Of a DNA stretch of 13,067 bases, positions 1 to 8,900 are shown piece by piece. This stretch comes from Chthoniobacterales bacterium (GTDB taxonomy: Bacteria; Verrucomicrobiota; Verrucomicrobiia; Chthoniobacterales; UBA10450): assembly GCA_025980625.1 (NCBI GenBank), contig JAICXG010000055.1, positions 1 to 13,067 of the forward strand. The letters run 5' to 3'. The notes under the pieces are model-generated. The model was given only the letters and a program-made list of their open reading frames with translations, searched no databases and was not told the origin of the DNA. Position numbers and translations under genes: made by a program. How positions within the stretch are numbered: the first letter of the stretch is position 1; every line of letters begins with the position of its first letter.

Positions 1-657
1 GAGCAGAAATTCTTCCAGCGTCGCCGCCATTCCGCGCTTCAAAAGCACGGGCAAACGCGAGCGACCGGCGCATTTCAGGAGCGCGGTATTCTGCATGTTG
101 CGCGCCCCGATCTGGATGACGTCGCCGTGCTCTTCCACTAACTCGACGCTCGCGTCATCGAGCGCCTCGCTGACCACCTTCAGCCCGTAACCTTCGCGCA
201 CTTCGTCCAGAATTTTCCAGCCCTCCTCGCCCAAACCCTGGAAGGTGTAAGGCGAGCTGCGCGGCTTGCAGACTCCACCCCGAAAGAATTGAGCGCCGCT
301 TCGCTTCACCGCTTCGGCGACAGCAAAAGCCTGCTCGCGGCTTTCGATCGCGCACGGTCCGGCAATGATGGCCAGCTCGCCTCCGCCGATGCTCACTTCG
401 CCCATCCGCACGACCGTGTTCTCCGGCCGCAGATCTCGCGTGATTAACTTGTAGGGCTTGGTCACGCGGATGACTTCGGCGACCCCGGCCAGATTTTCGA
501 AACGGCGGGTCTCGATCGCGCCGGTATTTCCGGTGATACCGATGGCAGTGCGCATGGCTCCGGGCAAGGGATGCGCGCGCAAACCAATCGCGTGAACGGC
601 GGTAACTACGGCGTCGATTTCCTTCGCAGTAGCGTCGGTTTTCATGGCAATGAGCAT
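1..657 (-). CDS. aroF: 3-deoxy-7-phosphoheptulonate (DAHP) synthase, type I-beta, 3' part missing
   Basis: This cytoplasmic enzyme condenses phosphoenolpyruvate with erythrose 4-phosphate, the first step of aromatic amino acid synthesis. The visible 219 residues start with a ferredoxin-like (ACT-like) regulatory domain at about 1-70. The TIM barrel then begins with LAIIAGPCAIES (97-106 region, with the metal-binding Cys at about 102), KPRSSPYTFQGLGEEG (131-146) and IQIGARNMQN (181-190), and the sequence leaves the window just after VLLKRGMAATLEEF. The arrangement matches the Thermotoga-type enzyme, in which the extra N-terminal domain carries feedback control. I chose the ATG at 657 because its first residues (MLIAMKTD) line up with the family's usual start. 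An in-frame ATG at 645 is possible, and neither has a clear Shine-Dalgarno. The gene lies 1.16 kb downstream of the 16S gene on the same strand but beyond a strong terminator, so it should have its own promoter. The family call is firm. The symbol is conventional, since aroF, aroG and aroA are all used for this type. Confidence 0.93.
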   Translation of the reverse strand, partial: MLIAMKTDATAKEIDAVVTAVHAIGLRAHPLPGAMRTAIGITGNTGAIETRRFENLAGVAEVIRVTKPYKLITRDLRPENTVVRMGEVSIGGGELAIIAGPCAIESREQAFAVAEAVKRSGAQFFRGGVCKPRSSPYTFQGLGEEGWKILDEVREGYGLKVVSEALDDASVELVEEHGDVIQIGARNMQNTALLKCAGRSRLPVLLKRGMAATLEEFLL

Positions 658-726
658 ATTTGTTAGGCAGGTTGAGGTCGGAAAAAACGAGGCGTCGGTG
701 AAGAATCGAGCGTTGATCAGCGAGGG

Positions 727-745
727 TCCGATTCGGCGAATCGGA
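727..745. repeat. perfect palindrome upstream of DAHP synthase
   Basis: TCCGATTC and GAATCGGA form an 8-bp perfect stem around GGC. It sits about 70 bp upstream of the DAHP synthase start codon. No T-run follows on either strand, so it is not an intrinsic terminator. Its position would suit an operator or a leader hairpin, but that is inference. Confidence 0.4.
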
Positions 746-966
746 TGATCAGAACGCACGCGCGGAACTTCGCGGCGCCGGAAAACTGGCCGGGAAGTGA
801 CGCTTCGTTAGGCGCGACGCCAATAGCGGCTCAAGCGGGCAAAAAGCAGCCGCGATGCAGAGCTCGATCTCGAGAATTGGCGCATGAAACTTGGAACCAA
901 TTACTCGGCCGGCCGAGAAAAAGCAAGCGCGTGTTTGGAAAATGCTCGCGCTACCCTCGGTTGGCT

Positions 967-1086
967 TTAGCCGTCGATCTGTGCCCGCTGGAAAGCAGAA
1001 GCTCGAAAGCGCGAAGTAGAAAGACTTCTACTTTAGCCTTTGCCCCCTTTCACTTGCCTCAGGATTCTCTCTTTAGAAAGGAGGTG
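967..1086 (-). repeat. degenerate copy of the 16S 3' end and trailer
   Basis: Two blocks occur here in the same order and orientation as beside the real 16S gene. The 11-mer ttagccgtcga is at 967-977 and again at 1694-1704. The 14-mer ttagaaaggaggtg, which covers the anti-Shine-Dalgarno end of 16S, is at 1073-1086 and again at 1812-1825. The blocks are 106 bp apart here and 118 bp apart next to the 16S gene. After the first block the similarity continues with two transitions (ttagccgtcgaYctRtgc). The DNA between the blocks has diverged. It includes a perfect 8-bp hairpin at 1014-1033 (aagtagaa/ttctactt) with no counterpart in the other copy. The simplest reading is a remnant of a duplicated or lost 16S copy, or a repeated processing region. 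Confidence 0.55.
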
Positions 1087-1153
1087 GAAGTGAGGCATTG
1101 CTGCCCTTAACGCCTGCTGCGGCGCGCACCTCGTTTGATCTCGCGGGACTGCT

Positions 1154-1461
1154 TTGTGGCTTGTAGGTCAGTGGATACGCCCGTGCGTTTCAGCCCGATT
1201 GCTGGCGGGCATAATCGCACTTGGGCTGTCGTTCGCGGGCTGCGGTAGTTCCGAAGAACAGTTAGGGGATTCGCTCCAGTCGTGGAGCGAGTCCGTTGAT
1301 TTTGCCCGGCAGCATGGAGTGCGCATCGCGTGCCGAAAAGGTACGTCATCCAAGTCCTCGAAGCGGCCGAGAAGCAGGAGAAGAATATTCGGGAACAGAA
1401 TAGCAAGCCGCTCATGGCGCTTCATGGCGCTCCCGCCGTTTCTTGTTTACTACACGTGTGA
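1154..1461 (+). pseudogene. frameshifted small lipoprotein-like gene
   Basis: The first frame (TTG start at 1154, preceded by GGGA) encodes a lipoprotein-type signal: a basic or polar start, the hydrophobic run LLAGIIALGLS and the lipobox FAGC, followed by GSSEEQLGDSLQSWSESVDF. Near 1328-1332 the sensible reading moves one frame back. The second frame reads VPKRYVIQVLEAAEKQEKNI and onward to a TGA at 1459-1461. Together the two parts resemble small helical lipoproteins with an SW....VP..Y...L..A pattern. I recognise this as a pattern, not as a named family. Read in one frame, the first ORF turns into Arg/Ser-rich sequence after about residue 60, typical of out-of-frame DNA. This could be a true pseudogene, a sequencing error or, less likely, programmed frameshifting. 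The terminator for 16S lies on the other strand just beyond it. Confidence 0.42.
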
Positions 1462-1548
1462 CGGGGGCAGCGCACGTCGTAAACTTCTGCACTTTTGGCA
1501 TGGCGCTCGACGGTCGCCGCAATTCTGAACAATCAGGTAATCAGAAAC

Positions 1549-1582
1549 AAAAAAGCCGGATCGCATGTTTGCGATCCGGCTT
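1549..1582 (-). terminator. rho-independent terminator of the 16S rRNA transcript
   Basis: A perfect 12-bp stem (aagccggatcgc at 1553-1564, gcgatccggctt at 1571-1582) encloses a 6-nt loop. On the minus strand it is followed by TTTTTT then GTTT. It stands about 235 nt after the 16S 3' end and faces it, so it should end a transcript that carries 16S alone. Confidence 0.9.
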
Positions 1583-3382
<1,800 letters not shown>

Positions 3383-3392
3383 AATTTGGAGC

Positions 3393-3410
3393 CTCGGGAT
3401 TACTCCCAAG
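3393..3410 (-). promoter_or_regulatory. 16S leader hairpin with GUAA tetraloop
   Basis: On the minus strand, CUUGGGA and UCCCGAG form a 7-bp stem (one G-U pair) closed by GUAA, a GNRA-class tetraloop. It ends about 11 nt before the mature 16S 5' end, where leader structures commonly assist processing and folding of pre-16S RNA. The role is inferred from position. Confidence 0.45.
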
Positions 3411-3616
3411 GACAAAGTTTGCCGATCCCGCAGTCGCGGGACCGAAATTCTGACCATTCGTAATCTGCCCCAGCCCGTGGGCCGCGACAGGTTCGTCCGA
3501 TCAATTTAATCTTTCGCCAGTCGTGAAACCGGCAAAGTTTTGATCAAAGAAACTCGCCCCGAAAAATTTCGGAGCTGACGAAATAACGCACAATTCAATT
3601 TTCGCTGACTTCTACC

Positions 3617-3667
3617 TTCTGGATTTCAGGATTTGGAAGAATCCGTCGTGATAGACGAAATCCAGAA
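3617..3667. repeat. 11-bp perfect inverted repeat upstream of 16S
   Basis: ttctggatttc (3617-3627) and gaaatccagaa (3657-3667) are perfect complements. The 29 bp between them contain a smaller hairpin (ggatt/aatcc). No T-run follows on either strand. It lies about 235-285 bp upstream of the 16S 5' end and could be a protein-binding site, a cruciform or a remnant of a small element. Confidence 0.55.
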
Positions 3668-3929
3668 TTGCACTCTCAAAGATCAACCGTTCCACCCCGC
3701 TCCGCGACAGACGCCGCCCATTTGCTGAGATCCAACAAACGGCGGCTCGCGTTGAGCCAAGAAGAACACCCCGAGAGAACCCAGGACCGCCATTAGCGGA
3801 CGAACAACGTATCGCAGGAGCCTCATTCGTCAACGCGAAATCTGCATTTCCTGAAAGATTTTTTGCAACTTCCGCATTGGCATGATCGGGTTTGGCGCAG
3901 GGGTAATTGCATTGTAGAACGGGCAGGGA

Positions 3930-4778
3930 ATGTCGCGCCGTTTTCTGCCTCCGCTTCTCCTTTTATCAGCGGCTTTATGCTGGAGCCTGGGTGGCCTGTT
4001 GATCAAGTCGATCGACTGGCCGCCGATGGCCATCGCTGGGGGACGCAGCGGCATCGCCATTCCCGTGATGCTGCTTTGCATTGGGCGCCCGCGCTTCACC
4101 TTCTCGCCGGCACAGATCGGCGGGGCGATCGGCTATGCCCTCACCGTCGCGCTTTTCGTTTTCGCGACCCGCATGACCACAGCCGCAAACGCGATTTTCC
4201 TCCAATACACTGCGCCGATTTACGTCGCGCTGATCGGCCGCTGGTATCTTGGCGAACGCGCCCTGCCGATCGATTGGCTGGTGATCGGGGTCGCGCTTTG
4301 CGGCATCGCACTTTTCTTTTTCGATCGCCTGACGATCTCTGGATTCTGGGGCAACATCGTCGCTCTGGCGAGCGGGGTTGCGTTTGCGTCGGTTGCACTT
4401 TTCCTGCGCAAAGAAAAGGCTGGCTCACCGGTCGCGAGCATCATTCTCGGGAACGTGATTGTCACTCTTGCCGGCATTCCCTTCATGTTCCAGCATTCGT
4501 TAGGCGCGGGCAGTTGGTGGCGACTGATTTTGCTTGGGGCGGTGCAACTCGGTTTGCCCTACGTTTTTTACGGCACCGCAATCAAGTACGTCACCGCGCT
4601 GGAGGCGACCCTGATTCCGCTGCTCGAGCCAGTGCTCAATCCTCTTTGGGTGATGCTGGCGCTCGGTGAACGCCCCGGCCCGTGGGCCATTTTTGGCGGA
4701 ACGCTCGTCCTCGGCGCAGTGCTCGCGCGCGGCGCGCTTATGGCTCTGGCGAAGCGGCCGCGACCGATTGTTCGTTAG
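3930..4778 (+). CDS. EamA/DMT-superfamily permease
   Basis: The 282-residue inner-membrane protein has about ten hydrophobic segments in two five-helix halves, the normal size and layout of the drug/metabolite transporter family with two EamA domains. Typical landmarks include LLLLSAALCWSLGGLLIK at the start, AANAIFLQYTAPIYVALIG near residue 90 (end of the first repeat), and ALEATLIPLLEPVLNPLWV near 225-245, the signature of the second repeat. The C-terminus is a short basic tail. The family moves amino acids, nucleotide-related compounds or other small metabolites, but the substrate cannot be read from sequence. The ATG at 3930 follows a purine-rich gggcaggga. It is the only sizeable plus-strand gene in the left and middle part of the window. 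Its 3' end overlaps the end of the convergent KTSC gene by 41 bp. It carries one exact copy of the TTCGTTAGGC motif, encoding Ser-Leu-Gly with a TTA codon (4496-4505). Confidence 0.92.
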   Translation: MSRRFLPPLLLLSAALCWSLGGLLIKSIDWPPMAIAGGRSGIAIPVMLLCIGRPRFTFSPAQIGGAIGYALTVALFVFATRMTTAANAIFLQYTAPIYVALIGRWYLGERALPIDWLVIGVALCGIALFFFDRLTISGFWGNIVALASGVAFASVALFLRKEKAGSPVASIILGNVIVTLAGIPFMFQHSLGAGSWWRLILLGAVQLGLPYVFYGTAIKYVTALEATLIPLLEPVLNPLWVMLALGERPGPWAIFGGTLVLGAVLARGALMALAKRPRPIVR

Positions 4779-5121
4779 TCGTAAGGCGAGCGCGTCCGTG
4801 CACAACCTGGGCGCGGCTCGGCCGGACCCGGACGAAGCGGTATTTCCCGCGAATATTCTGGGCGATGAAATGTCCTTTCGATTGCGACGCCATCAGGTCG
4901 CGATAGACACGCGGCTGCACCTCGAGGAAGCGATAAATCGCGCCGCGGGTGAACTCGATCTCAAGCGCGTGCAATGGCCGGCTGTAACCGACGCTCGCCA
5001 CATTTGTCGAGGCGACCGGCTGGCGCTTGATCCGGGAATGAATTTCGTCCGGCGAGGCCTGAGAGAGCGCGCTGCTCATACAGATGAGCGCGAGCAGAAC
5101 GGGGAGGCAGGGCACCTTCAT
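4738..5121 (-). CDS. secreted KTSC-domain protein
   Basis: A 127-residue protein. Residues 1-22 form a cleavable-type signal peptide (MK, hydrophobic run, then ALSQA). Residues about 37-99 match the KTSC domain: VASVGYS, then L.IEF..G..YRF..V...VYRDLM..QSKG.F....IRG.YRFVRV. The domain is short and is often found alone or at the end of lysyl-tRNA synthetases; its biochemical role is not established. The last 28 residues are a low-complexity tail whose coding sequence overlaps the 3' end of the EamA gene on the other strand. GAAGG precedes the ATG at 5121. It follows the DUF1223 gene by 44 bp on the same strand, so the two probably share a transcript and both act outside the cytoplasm. Confidence 0.8.
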   Translation of the reverse strand: MKVPCLPVLLALICMSSALSQASPDEIHSRIKRQPVASTNVASVGYSRPLHALEIEFTRGAIYRFLEVQPRVYRDLMASQSKGHFIAQNIRGKYRFVRVRPSRAQVVHGRARLTTNEQSVAAASPEP

Positions 5122-5165
5122 CGCGCCTTCGGTTTACGATCGGCAGACCGACGAAGTCGAGAAAA

Positions 5166-5909
5166 TTATTGCTTCGGCAACCAGCCGCCGGTTGCCTGGA
5201 CTGGAGCGAGTTCTCCCCGCCGCGTCACCCAAGCCGCCACCGCTTTGCGCGAGCGCGGCTCGGTTGCCGAACTGCTCGTTAGCTGGGCCCGGAGAGCGGC
5301 GCCGCCCGATTTCATTGCGGCCTGCTGAAGGTCGAGAACGACGAAATCGTGTTGCAGGTTGCGCCCGCTGTTTTCTCCCGCTCGGACGTTGCTGGAAATA
5401 TCCGCGCCAAGCAACGCGAGGTGGGCATCCCAGTCTGCGCTGCCGCCGTTTTCGGGCTGAAACTCAACCGAGAAATTCTTCCCATCGGCGCTCGTTAGGG
5501 TGAGAACTCCCGCTGCTTTTTCGTTAGGCGGCTGCAGATCACTGCTCGACCAGCCGCGTTGCTCCCGGCCGTTGATGACGACGGCGGGCGTGTAAACGGA
5601 CTCGTTTCCCCAGAGGGCGGCGTAGCGGCTCTGCCGCGCTGTCCATTCCCTCGAAGAAAAGCGGTCGCGCCAACCCAGCCGGTCCCAGTAATCGACGTGA
5701 AATGCGACCGGAACGAACTGTTTCCACAAACCGGGATTATTTTTCAACCGGCTCAGCCACGCCTCGGCCGGCGGGCAACTGCTGCAACCTTCGGAAGTGT
5801 AAAGCTCGATCAGTGCGATCTGGCTCCGGCCGCTCTGGAACTGAGTCTCAGCCGCGCAGGGACTCATCGTTAGGCAAAGAAGCGGCAGCGCAAAGAAAAG
5901 AACTTTCAT
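5166..5909 (-). CDS. secreted DUF1223 thioredoxin-like protein
   Basis: A 247-residue protein with a signal peptide of about 20 residues (cleavage near CAA-ET). The domain opens with IALIELYTSEGCSSCPPAE, which holds a CxxC pair at Cys42 and Cys45, followed by FHVDYWDRLGWRD, the usual second block, and YTPAVVINGR. This is the DUF1223 pattern, a thioredoxin-fold family expected to be exported and redox-linked; no substrate is known. Length is normal. Start at ATG 5909; no good Shine-Dalgarno is visible. The gene begins 42 bp after the treS-maltokinase stop, so it is likely the next gene of that operon, followed by the KTSC gene. It carries one exact TTCGTTAGGC core encoding PNE (5520-5529) and two near matches. 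Confidence 0.86.
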   Translation of the reverse strand: MKVLFFALPLLCLTMSPCAAETQFQSGRSQIALIELYTSEGCSSCPPAEAWLSRLKNNPGLWKQFVPVAFHVDYWDRLGWRDRFSSREWTARQSRYAALWGNESVYTPAVVINGREQRGWSSSDLQPPNEKAAGVLTLTSADGKNFSVEFQPENGGSADWDAHLALLGADISSNVRAGENSGRNLQHDFVVLDLQQAAMKSGGAALRAQLTSSSATEPRSRKAVAAWVTRRGELAPVQATGGWLPKQ

Positions 5910-5951
5910 CGCGGATATGAGATGGATTGCTGATCGGTTATTCCGCGTTCG

Positions 5952-8900
5952 TTAGGCCAGGTGCAGGATGTGTTTGACCCCGCGCACCGGGATCACGATC
6001 CAATCGGGCCGGTGATTGAGTTCGTAGCCGACTTCGTAAACCGCCTTGTCGATCAGATAAGCCTGGAGGAGTGGCGCGAGGTCGCCCTGTTTTTGGGGAA
6101 GAAAAACCGCGCCCGCGGCGGTCGTAAGATAGCTCTCGAGAAAAACAGCGCTCATCTGGCGATACCAGATGTCGGCCCAGCGCTCGAGGAAAGGCACATC
6201 TTCGCTTCGCATCGCCGGTTGCCAGAGCGCGCTGTAGGCGGCGTATTGGAAGGAGCGCATCATCCCGGCGACATCACGCAAGGCGGAGCGCTTGAGTTTG
6301 CGCTCGCTCAAGGGCCGGGCCGGTTCGCCTTCGAAATCGAGAATCACGAAGTCCTTTCCCGTATAAAGCAACTGGCCGAGGTGATAATCCCCGTGGATCC
6401 GAATCTTCGCGGCGCTGGCGTGGCGTTCGAGGGTCTGGTGTTCCGCATCGAGAATTTGCTGCTCCGCCGCCAGCACTTGCGCGGCTTCGTCGCGGAACGC
6501 TTCAGGAAGATGCGGCAGCTTTTTTTGCAGGAGAGCGAAGATGCGGCGCACGGAGGCGCGCATGTTCTGATAGACGGAACGCTGCGCCATCGCGTTGAAC
6601 GGTTCAGGCGCGAAATTCTTGTCCGTAGTGTCGGAGGCGAGCGCGAGATGCATCTCCGCGGTGCGTTGTGCGATGAGTTTCGCTTTCTCCGGATAAACGC
6701 CACCGACCAGCTGGTCGAAAAGCGGCCCGGGAGCGATCATTTCGCTTTGCAGATCGGCCTTGCGCGCGAGCACGCGCTCGAAATAGCGGCCGACCGCATC
6801 GAGTGTCAGCGCCCAGGCGTCGCTTTCGTTAGGCGCGGCCGCCTGGAGAAGCGCGACGACGGTCGGTTCGCTCCGCGGTCGCCGGTATTCGATCGCGCCG
6901 ACGAACGCCGGGACATGCGCGAATTGCGCCCTCTCCGTGAGGAAGCGCGTCACTTCCACCTCGGGGTTCATGCCGTCTTCGAGTTTGCGGTAAAGTTTGA
7001 GGAAGAAACGATTGTCGAAAAGCATCGAGGAGTTGCTTTGCTCCGCCTTGACGACCTGCGACGGGGGCGCCTGTTCGTTAGGTTGCTGTGCCAGGAGACT
7101 GCTGCCGACCCCGAGGAGCGAGCCGCTGCGGCCCTTCAGGTTCGCGCCTTTGGCCATTAGCTGAAAAAGATTCTCCCGAAACTTCGCATCCCAAATCGCG
7201 TCGTGAAGCAGGGCGCGTGATGGGCCGAGTCGCGCCATCACGGCCTCCGGCGCAGTGCGCGCGAGCTTCTCGGCAGCGGCGCCATTCGTGAGCTGCACCG
7301 GCAACGAATAGATCTCGGGCCCGCCCTCGCTATAATCGACCTGCACGAGCCACATCTGGGCGGATTCGTTAGGCAAAGGGATCTGTTCTGTAATCTGGAT
7401 CTGCCGGATTTTCTTCGCCTTGGCGCCAAACCAGCGGCAGGTCTGGAGATATCCGGGCAGAATCTCCCGCTCGAGCGCGGTTCGCTGCCCGTCGATCAGC
7501 AGCGCATTCAGATTTGCCTCGGCGTCGACGCTCGGCACGATCCGTTTTTTCGACGCTCGCTTCTCCTTGTGTGACTCGATCGCAAACCAGTAGTGCCCGT
7601 GCGGCCCGATCGTGAGCAGGTAGGGCGTTTTGCGGATGGTGGGGAAAACGTTGCGGCTGAAAATTTCCATCGGCGCGCTCCCGGCGAAACGCGACAGATC
7701 GATCTCCAGCGGCTGCGAAAAACGAGACAAGTTGACGACGACGAGGATGGTTTCGTTTTCGAAGCGCCGAAGAAAAGCGAGGACCTTTGCGTTATCGGGG
7801 TGGAGGAACTCGATCGAGCCGCGGGAGAAGGCGCGATAGTTTTTCCGCATCCCAATCACGCGCCGCATCCACCAGAGCAGGGACGAGAGATTCTTCTGCT
7901 GATTTTCGACGTTGATCGCTTCGTAGTGATACTCGGGATCAATCGTGATCGGGAGGTAAAGCTGCTGCGGGTTGGCGTTTGAAAAACCGGCGTTGCGATC
8001 GCTGCTCCATTGCATCGGGGTGCGGCAGCCGTTGCGATCGCCGAGGTAAAAATTATCGCCCATTCCAATCTCGTCGCCGTAATAGAGGACCGGCGTTCCG
8101 AACATGGAAAAAAGTATGATGTTAAGCAGCTCGATCTTGCGCCGGTTATTCGCGAGAAGCGGGGCGAGCCGGCGGCGAATACCGAGATTGATGCGCGCGG
8201 TCGGGTCGGTCGCGTAGACGCGCCACATGTAGTCGCGCTCCTCGTCGGTCACCATTTCGAGAGTCAGCTCGTCGTGGTTGCGGAGGAACATCGCCCATTG
8301 GCAGGAATCGGGGATCGGCGGAGTCTGTTCGAGGATGTCGATGATGGGAAAACGATCCTCCATCTGGAGTGCCATGAACATCCGCGGCATGAGCGGGAAA
8401 TGGAAATTCATGTGCGACTCGTCGCCCTCGCCGAAGTAGGCGACCGCATCCTCGGGCCACTGGTTGGCTTCGGCGAGGAGCATGCGACCGGGGAATTTCG
8501 CGTCCATGTGGGCGCGCAATTTTTTCAGATATTGGTGCGTTTCGGGAAGGTTCTCGCAGTTGGTTCCTTCGCGCTCGTAGAGGTAGGGAATCGCATCGAG
8601 GCGCAGACCGTCGACGCCCATGACTAACCAAAAGTCGAGAATCCGTTGCACGATCTCATGCACGGCTGGGTTGTCGAAATTCAGATCGGGCTGATGCGAA
8701 TAGAAGCGGTGCCAGTAATACGCCTTCGCGACCGGATCCCACGCCCAGTTTGAGGTCTCGAAATCCTTGAAGATGATCCGCGCATCCGTGTATCTTTCCG
8801 GCGTTTCGTTCCAGACATACATCTCGCGCTCGGCCGAGCCGGGCGGCGCCCGACGCGATTTTTGGAACCAGGGATTCTGATCCGAGGTGTGGTTGATAAC

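Larger units (their letters stand above)
3383..3929. other. 16S leader and upstream spacer, no supported gene
   Basis: This 547-bp stretch separates 16S (minus) from the EamA gene (plus). The 16S leader has two clear RNA hairpins on the minus strand. One is CTTGGGA-GTAA-TCCCGAG at 3393-3410, a GNRA-type tetraloop with one G-U pair. The other is TCCCGC-AGTC... at 3426-3441 (6-bp stem). Further up are the palindrome TTTGATCAAA near 3540-3549, the AT-rich hairpin ccgaaaaatttcgg near 3559-3572, and the large inverted repeat at 3617-3667. I looked for a -35/-10 pair for the rRNA on the minus strand and found none that was convincing. Short ORFs here (for example 3612-3833 minus) show no coding character. 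Confidence 0.6.

Noticed and set aside
745..1110. A 121-residue plus-strand frame between DAHP synthase and the lipoprotein remnant
   Set aside because: It has basic, low-complexity composition, no start signal, and runs through the 16S-end repeat and a hairpin.
3612..3833. A 73-residue minus-strand frame upstream of 16S, and a 47-residue frame starting near 3828 with a hydrophobic start
   Set aside because: Neither has a Shine-Dalgarno or a recognisable domain, and the longer one spans the inverted repeat. The shorter one has a membrane-like N-terminus but stops early; support is too weak to call.
3863..4669. A 268-residue plus-strand frame overlapping EamA
   Set aside because: It is the +2 shadow of the EamA gene, with an Arg/His-rich composition and no hydrophobic segments.
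5961..7160. A 399-residue plus-strand reading frame opposite treS-maltokinase
   Set aside because: It is the antisense of a well-supported conserved gene in GC-rich DNA, shows no domain of its own and is rich in Arg, Glu and Leu as expected for such shadows.
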